From Dunaliella salina (lineage: Eukaryota; Chlorophyta; Chlorophyceae; Chlamydomonadales; Dunaliellaceae), in NCBI GenBank assembly GCA_002284615.2, contig MU069866.1, positions 15,684 to 35,649 on the forward strand: 19,966 nucleotides of DNA, in the 5' to 3' direction. The translations under genes were made by a program, and so were the position numbers. The first letter of the stretch is position 1. Each line of letters opens with the position of its first letter. The notes under the pieces are model-generated. The model saw only the letters and a program-made list of their open reading frames with translations. It was not told the origin of the DNA and ran no database searches. This document shows positions 1 through 18,267 of the stretch, piece after piece.

Positions 1-89
<89 letters not shown>
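1..89. repeat. (AC)n microsatellite at window start
   Basis: Uninterrupted (AC) for 89 bases, followed by a short GA-rich run to about 107. It lies in intron 8 of gene A, where it reads (GT)n in gene sense. No exon is seen in 108-449. Confidence 0.98.
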
Positions 90-90
<1 letters not shown>

Positions 91-449
91 GAGAGAGAGA
101 AAGAGAGCCTTGCAAGCTGTGCAAGCTGCACAAAGAGTGACCGATGCTCACAATTATTGTGCGTGTCATGCAATTGGAGGTTCCGCAGCTTGGTGTAGCC
201 TTTGGCCAGCTGTACAAATTCAGCAAGCGTGGATTCTGGCAACTTGAGGTGTTCAGTTCTGTCGCGCTGGCAATCAGTGAGCATGAGATGTGGCTTTGTT
301 CTGTGCAAATTGTTCCAAAAAAACAAGTATGAATGACCCACGACTCGCCTTTGTCAGACATCTAGGTTTGATCTCCTATACCACTGCTTGCATGAGTACC
401 TTGTTCTGTGGTTGTTCCAAAAACTGAGAGTTTTTGACCCATGACCCAC

Positions 450-10099
<9,650 letters not shown>

Positions 10100-10487
10100 G
10101 CCTGCGGTCGGCCCGGTCCGTCTCTCCCGTCCTCGCGCTTAATTCTCTGTCCTCCGCCCGTTTCTCAGCCCCACTCCACACTTGGCTTGAACTTGCGGAC
10201 GGCCCAGCGTATGTGGAGACAAACTTAAATTTGAAGTTAAGTGTCAGTGTTCCATCATCGGAATCCCAAAAGAATTGACAACAACCTATTCCCCTTCAAG
10301 CAACTTTGTTCTTCTCGACCGGCCTGCATCATAATGAGAATCCTAACAATTACAAATTCCTGATACCCGCTCATTGAAGAACATCCACACAAACTTAGAC
10401 AACTTCGAATCAATGTGGCAGTAAGATTGTTGGCGATTTTTGAAGCCTTTTCGTTTCTTTTGGTACCCTCTTGGTGTTGGTCGGCGG
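10100..10487. promoter_or_regulatory. Shared upstream region of the divergent annexin pair
   Basis: These 388 bp separate the two start codons, so both 5' UTRs and both promoters probably lie here unless there are upstream non-coding exons. The A-proximal part (to about 10210) is GC- and CpG-rich. The middle and B-proximal part are more AT-rich. I see no convincing TATA box or named factor site on either strand. The bidirectional-promoter role is inferred from geometry alone. Confidence 0.5.
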
Positions 10488-10550
10488 ATGCCTGCACTTT
10501 TTGACCCCGTGCATGATGCGGAATTGCTGAGGAAGGCTACGAAGTCAAGC
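10488..10550 (+). CDS. Annexin B exon 1 (start codon)
   Basis: Twenty-one codons, beginning MPALFDPVHDAELLRKATKS, then donor GTGAGA. The ATG is the first in frame after TAA at 10422-10424. It carries two more residues than A exon 1 in the N-terminal tail. The following intron is only 125 bp, against 2585 bp in A. Confidence 0.92.
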
Positions 10551-13500
10551 GTGAGATTTGAGCTATCCCATTCACCAGCAATCGGATTCTCCAACTATGC
10601 GCTCCTGGAATCATAGTGAGAGAGGCCTTGCTGTTTTGACTCAACTGCCCCCTGGTGCTCTTCCTCCATGTGCAGTGGAGCACAGACCACAAGCTGCTGA
10701 TTCATGTTGTCGCGGAGAATGAGAGAACCAGCGACCAGTTGCAGGTGAGGCGGGCTTGCATTACATTGGGATTGCCATGCATGCCTGAGTTGTTCAGAAT
10801 TGAGCCTAGGATAGTGCATGCATCAATGTAAGCAGAGTCTTTTGGTATCGGGACACTGTAACCAGCTCAACTTTTTTAATCAAGAAGTGCAAGTTGTGGG
10901 TGTTCTGTCCTCCTCCAGGAGCTACGGCGGACATTCCTCAAGGAATATAAGATGTGCCCCATTGAGGTAAGAGCCTCAATCCACTTGAGTTTGCTTGCTT
11001 GCTCCAGTGCATGACCCTCTATCCATGTGAATGGTTTGCCTCTCCTGATCCATTAAACACAGAAAAGCTTGAAAGCACGTTATTGTGCATGGATCAGCAA
11101 TAACATGGTATCCTTTGTCACTACTTGAGGGAAGGAAGTCCAATGGTGGCAAACTGATGTAAAATCTTTGATATGAGTGGATTGGAGTGATGTTACAATT
11201 TTTTTCATTGATTTGATTGGAAAATCCCAAGATTCTGGGCTGCAGGGGTGTTTCGTGTAGAGCTGGAAACTTTGAGCCATCAGAGAGTTCAGATCCTTCT
11301 TGAGGCATTCTGGTAAAACCATGGTTCACCAACATGCACAATCCAACACTTCGTTCAGAGTGTTCCTGGTCATGAATCAAGGTGCCCTGTTGGCTCTGGG
11401 ATTATGCATGCAAATTTGTGTGCGGAGGGTCTCGTGCACTGCGTGGTACTGGCTCTTGTGATGTGCTTTGGAGGCCAGCAGACCATGGGAGACATGCTGA
11501 CGTTGCTGGACCGACATAGTGACAACAAGTGCTGCTTACAAAGATGTGTTCTATGTTCATCGACAATACTTTTACAATCCTCATTCCAATAACCAATTCA
11601 CTGGCAAGAGCGGTACCCTTTGTTTGCATTGCAATGTGTATGTGTATGCTGTACAGAAGGCCACAAGCAACGATCGTTTCTTAACAAGGGCAATACCCCT
11701 GAAAACGATTAATATTTACTAATATTTAAAAGACCGTCAGGTTAACATGGTTATGTACTCACCCACCCCTGTTGACCTTCTCAAATGGGACCCATACCAT
11801 ACCAATCGAGACCTCTCGACCCATTGTTACGATTTTTTTCTTCTTCGAAATGTCGTATGTAGAGCTGGAAGCTCAGAGTCATTGGAAAGTCTGGGTCCAG
11901 CTTTAGCAGTTCAGATGAAACACCAATTTGCACATCCACATGCTTCAGTCACAGTATCCCTTGTCATGAATCAAGATGCTCTCTTGGCTCTGAGCAATGC
12001 ATGCAAACCTGTGTGCAGGCCGTACAAAAGGCCACCAACCTGCCCCACCAGAGTACCTACAGCATGGCGTTGGTGGCCACATTGCTCACTCCGGAAGAGT
12101 TCGCTGCTCAGAGTCTGTACCTCGCGATGGCAGGCCTGGGCACGGACGAGCGTGCCATGATCCAAATCCTTGCTCACTCCACCAAGGAGGAAGTCGAGCT
12201 CATAAAGGTGGGCAAAGTCCTTGTCATCGTGTCCTATTGATTTTGGGCACTGATGGGCATCCCATGATCCGCATGTCCGAGCACATTCTGCCAAGGAGGG
12301 AGTGGAACAAGGCGGGCAAACTCCCTGCTATTGTGCTTTCCATTTCTCCTTGGCACCATGCCTTGCCCCGGCAGTGATGCGATGCTGCAACACATGTTTG
12401 CCTTGCTTCAGATTTGTGCCGTTGCCTTTCCAGGCCTAACATGCAGCAAACAAATCCAAACTTCCACATAAGCGACAATGCACCATGTGTCCTTGCTTGA
12501 TGCAGCACAGCTTTTGGCCACATATCTTTCTTGAAACCCACTCTTCCAAAGATTTTAGTATGCAGATAGATGGAGAATCCAAAAAAGGAGCAGATTGATA
12601 CCCTTCTTGTCTGGCACAAAGGGGTTTTTGAGGGTGGTGGGTGGATCGGGGGTCCCACCCAGAAATAACATATATTACCTTTTTTCTTTGATCCTGCTGT
12701 TTGTGTGCAGAAAACCTACCTGAGGATGTACTCCAAGACGCTCGAGTCCGACATCGTCGACGACACCAGCGGCAAGGAGAAGGAGTTCTTTGTGGGCTTG
12801 ATCAACGTGAGTGTTGGGCTGTTCTAGACTTGATCAATGTGGGTGTTCTGGGCTTGACCAAAGTGGGTGTTGGGTGCTCTTTGTGAGCTTGATCAACGTG
12901 AGTGTTGGGCTGTTCTGGGCTTGATCAATGTGGGTGTTGGGTGTTCTTTGTGAGCTTGATCAATGTGAGTTTTGGCTGTTCTGGGCTTGATCAATGTGGG
13001 TGTTTTGGACTTGATCAATGTGGGTGTTGGGTGTTCTGGGCTTTCGTGCAACTCATGCACCTCCTCATGCACCACCACATGCACATCCTCATGCACCACC
13101 TCATGCACCACCTCATGCACCACCTCATGCACCACCTCATGCACCACCTCATTCACAACATGCACCACTACATGCACCAAATGCACCAGAGATCCCAAGG
13201 CAATTTTGGTCCCTGTAATGCTGAAATCTGGCTTGTTCTTCAGTTACCAGGCCTGCAAGGTCAAAAGGAAAACTGGGACGCACCAAGGAGCACGCATTGA
13301 GCTCATTTCCCCTTCCTACAAGGCCAAAATATTCAATTTCAAGGGCTTTGCATGTTCCTGACGACATGGCTTCTACTGAGCTTGAATTCCTGGGGCACAT
13401 CTTTTCTCGTAGAAGGAACCCATGGGCAGCAGAGGCACTTGACAATCAAGTTCAGATGCAATTCAGTATCTCTGACACCAGGGTGCTGGGTGGTGTTGAA

Positions 13501-16500
13501 AAGCAACCTTGTGCGTTTGTTTCAGCATATTTGATCCATGGATATCTTGGCGCAGATGGGTCCATGCTCTTATGGTTTAGGGAATGTGTTTGTGTGTGCT
13601 TCAGGCCCCGAGGAGCCATGTGGATGTGGCTGCTGCTCAAGCTGAGATTGACCGGGATGTGAAAGAGCTGTATATTGCAGGTGGGTAGCCCTTGAAAGCC
13701 ATGCTCAGGATGTGCATGACTTGACAGCTCGTGTGATGCATTGTGTCGTATGGACCTCTTGGATTCTTGAAGTTTCCCCCAACTCTTGGTGATGTTCTGT
13801 TTGGGGTCATGAGTGGATGGACCTAACAACCCTCGATTTCCCAAAATGAGTGCCCCTGTTAGGTGTCACTTTGATGTCTTGGATTTGATGCGATAGGGGG
13901 CTTGCACAAACAAACACACACTTTTACTAGCCTGGGACTCGAGCCCCAAGGTTGGGGGTTTTGGGGGGGGGGGGGGGGGAGATTTGAATGAGCAAAACAG
14001 AACACTTTTTACAGACATGAATGGACAGAAAAGGTGGTGCTGAAGTGGGGCAGGATAGAGGTGAGTGGAAGATGGTTAGGCTTGTTTTTCAAGGTGTGCA
14101 TTAGGTAGGCTATACCTTGCAGTAATGCTGCATGTGCTGCAACAACCTGTGCTTGATTTCAAGTTTGCACCATACCCTGTTTGTGGAGCCTCAGGCCATT
14201 TATTTTCCAAGCAGCTGCACTGATTGCTTCCTCCTGCTTTTACATCACATGCATGTGTCCTGAGCAACCAATTTGCCGAGCCTAATTACCGTACAGCTTT
14301 TTGGCCATCACACAATATTTATCTTTTGCCAAGCTCTGCGTAATGCACAAAAATTGGCTTTGAGCTGCAAATCAGGTGAATTTTGGGTTTTACAGAAAGT
14401 TAGGGTGCGTAACGGGGGGTGCGCAATGGATCTATTCAATTCAAAAAAAGTAAGGGACATAGTGGTCACAAATCTCTACGGTATGTAACGGTGTGGGATT
14501 TCTCATGCAAGGCACCCTGCTCTTTTGGACCTGGGTTGTCAACATGGGGTGCATGTCACATCTTAATAGGGATAGACGTTGGCATATAGTGCTATGTAGC
14601 GTATAGCGCTATATAGCATTATATTGCGCTATACACTTTTGGGATATAGCGCTGTATGCCGATTTATAGGTCGGTATAGCGCTATATGTAATATAGCGCT
14701 ATATTGCTACGTAGCTCTGTACAGCGCTTCAGGTTTGGCCCATATAGCGCTATATGCCGATCCCTACATCTTAACTATCAAAAGATTGTGAGACTTAGCT
14801 TTCTTCCTCACTCAGGCCACCATTAGCCAAGCTTTGTTGCTATGGGTAACTGTATATCCACAGACACCGGGAAAATAGGGAGGTTGTGGGGAGTGCATTA
14901 CTGGAGGAGCAGGAAGCCAACAACCAAGTTTCCACGCCAAATTTGGCAGTCCCTTTGGTGCAGCATTACTCTGCGCACAGACCACCATTTGCCGTGCTGA
15001 CAGGTGCACTGTGCTCCTGAATGTGATTTCTATGAACTGGCTGAGTGTCAGGAGCGGGGAGGGGCAACGCGGGAAGCTGATAATTCGCTCCAACCAGCCT
15101 TACCTCTGGGAGGAGTGGGCTGGCTGTGTGGTACACCGTGCAGCGTGCCCAGGGTGCCGGTGTGCTCCTGGATCTACAAATTATGAAAATGCTGCAAAGT
15201 TGGATTGCGAATTGGGGCGGGCAGCACGAAGTGCTCCTCGAAAAGGCATATCACAGTGCCATTTTTGCCATTCATCAGCGATGGTTATATCGTTTCTACG
15301 CCTCAGGCCACATTGTGCATAGCGCCAGATTTGTCTCAGCGCGCTCTACAATCTTGCATATCACTCTGGGGCAAAATTGTGCGTGTTCTACGTCAATGGG
15401 AGCACCTCCCTCGTGCGGACCGGGGCATGATGGTGCAGACATGCCTCCGCGCCATGCCCTCAAAACTATGACACTCCACTGAATCTGTCAGATGGGGAAA
15501 GCAGGCCCATTTCTGCACCATTCTGCGCGTCCTAAATACCTGTGGACTCCTGATACAATACCTCATGGGCTTGGGGCAGCAGGAAGGGGCTGGGATCTCC
15601 ACAGGGCCAGGGAAAGGGCCAGACAGTTGCACCTGCCGGGGACTCCTGCTGTCTGCACACGGCATCCCTTGCCTGTATTTCTCTACAAATCACCGAGATA
15701 TAGCCTGTACTTGAGCTCATGGCAAGGGCAGGGGCCCTAGGGTCAAGGGCACAGACATGCTGGAAAATGACTCCTTCCAGCCCCATCCCAGCACTTGACA
15801 GCGCACCCTCAGTATGTATGTATTGATGGAAAAATACTCAAAGAACCTAAAGAACCTGGATATTCAGGTTTCGCTCTTGGGCAGGTTTCATGGGAAGTTG
15901 GTGTCAATCGGATTGACTCGCATTCCCCAGGCCGCCGCAGGGTGAACACCAAGTAAATATGTTATGCAATGCTAGGCCACAGGAGCTAGTGCAGATGCAC
16001 CAACCAATGGTCCCCTTTGCCCAGGCGAAAAATGCAGGTCAGTCTAACCCAGTGCTCCCTCTTCCCTCCTTCCCTTGATCCCTCCGTGTACGCAGGTGTC
16101 GTTGAATTTGAATTGGTAAGGTGGGCAGGACGTATACCAATTGCAAATTTGCCTGCTGCTGATTTGTAACAGCTTTGCAAAGGCTCGCCCTGGACTGGAC
16201 TGTCACGCCTTCCAACAGAGGCTATTCAAGATGGTGCTGTCCAAAAAAACAAATTAGCGACAGACTCCCTTACATCATCTAAAATAGCATCAAATGCAAT
16301 ACAATTACAACATCTTCAAGAAACTGTCCTGCCTTACAGCCCAGCCTGCAGGGCACTGGGTGCATTGGATGCTGGTAGCACTGAGTGGGACCTGTGGCCT
16401 GTGCAAGGGCAGGGGGACGAGCAACTCCTCCCCAGTTGTAGCTCCTGCCTGCATGATTGCAATCCTTGCTCGGCCTTCCCTCCATTCATTTCCCCTTGCC

Positions 16501-18233
16501 TTGAATATGTAAATGCTCGCAATGTCTAAGCTGCAGTGTATGCTGGATGCCTGGAAAGGTGTTGGGGTTTTGTTGCTCCTGCACTCCTGCATTCTCCCTG
16601 CCTATCAGGCTCCATGGCATCATTGCCTTCATGTTTCGTGTGCTGGCACATCACTGGCCAATGCAGTAAATGCTACATTTCTCATGATGCTACGCATCTC
16701 GTGAAAGCTTGGGGTTCAGGAGGGATGCAGCCCCCCCTGACTTTTTTTCTAAATGTTCAGACTTGCAGGCCTAAGACAAGGACCTTCATACACGCACGTG
16801 CATACTGCGAAGGGTAAAATGCAATTTTCAGATGCAGTGAATGCTACACTTTTCAGGATGCACAGGAGTACTGAAAGCAGGGGGGTTCCGGGGGAGCACC
16901 CCCCTCTGACTTTCTCCTGCACGCAGGTCTCTGAACATAAAGCTTGCACACCAAAGACATGAAATTTTCTGCTTGCAGGTGTACCCTTTGATGTAGAATG
17001 CCAATCTGAAAATAGAGGAAAGCGAGGGGGCACAGGGGCAGCTCAAAGCCCTGATTTTGATGCCCCTGATTTCAATACCAGGTGCCTCACATGTAGGGTT
17101 GGCCAGTTCCGTATGCCAATACCGTATGCCCGTATATTTAGTGCAAGTAATTCCATTCATTTGCCATTTTATGCGTATAAATACGTATAGAAAGAGGGAG
17201 TTGGCCAACTCTACTCACATCTGACATGTGAGTCGCATGAATGCAAGTCTGTCCATAACAGACATGGAAGCTCACACTGATGCAGTCTGTGACATTAACT
17301 CCTGAATTCCACACAGAGGGCACCATTTTGTGAGGTCTCCCCTGGAGCAGCTCCCTTCCTCCGTGAATTTCTTTGGGCTCTCGCCCCAAATCGAGTTCGA
17401 ATACCTGTTTTGTTTCATCATCAACCTTGTTCTTATGTGCATCAATTGATCTGGCAAACCCAAAATTGGGTCACCCGTTCGCAGAACAGGTACCAACTGC
17501 TGCTCAATTACATGATAGTGCACTGTGTACAAGGGCATGACATGATAGTGTCCCAGGCGGCCCATGCTAAGCCTTATCATGTACCTGTGTGAGGAGAGCT
17601 CAGATGAGGCACCTGCGTTTGCCTTTGTCCTGGTTGGACGAAATGTGCACTCAAGGCGCACTGTGTATGCTTATGTCCAATGTTGCACTATCCCCTATGC
17701 ACTTCTCCCGTATGCAGGCCAGGGGAGGTGGAGCAGTGATATCTCTGCCTTCGTCCAGATCATCACAAAGCATGACAATGAGTAAGTATGAGGAGGTAAA
17801 ATCAGAAAGTGACATCTCTGCTTTTTACACGATCATCACAATGCACGGCCATGCTTGAGCTTGAGGAATTTTGCGGAAAAGGCACTACCATGCAGAACAA
17901 AATCATGGCACGAGAGTAACTTTTTTGCCCTGCGCGGTGGCTGCATGCAGTTGGAACATACATTTTTTTAAGGGTGCACAGTTGTGTACAGTGACAGGGT
18001 AAAAGTGCCTCTGTGTGCTGATGCAGTTGTTTAGACTTTATTTTTCCAGGGTTGCGCTTGGCAGCCATGGTTTGCAAAAATGATAACTGTCGGGGGGTGC
18101 GTGATGAGTCCATTTCTGCATGGTATACCTGGTAATGTATGTTCACAAGGGTCCAACTGATTGCACTGCTCTCGGGAGGAATGGCATCATCACTTCATTT
18201 CAGGGGATGAAGGTGTCTGGGAACATGCTCCTC

Positions 18234-18267
<34 letters not shown>

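Larger units (their letters stand above)
13681..17717 (+). other. Intron 6 of annexin B
   Basis: GT-AG intron of 4037 bp. It holds a run of 17 G (13963-13979), two short hAT-like elements (14567-14766 and 17094-17213) and a 171-bp-offset duplication with a GC-rich hairpin (16663-16920). Between 15004 and 15480 two overlapping plus-strand frames stay open and look protein-like, but I recognise neither. The stretches 13980-14558, 15481-16662 and 17222-17590 show nothing I can name. Confidence 0.75.

Noticed and set aside
12893..13300. Repetitive proteins (VVHEVVHE, HAPPHAPP, SCTTSCTT) over the 12-bp repeat
   Set aside because: The 12-bp unit keeps several frames open on both strands at once. 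It lies inside intron 5 of B, between well-supported exons, and A has no counterpart.
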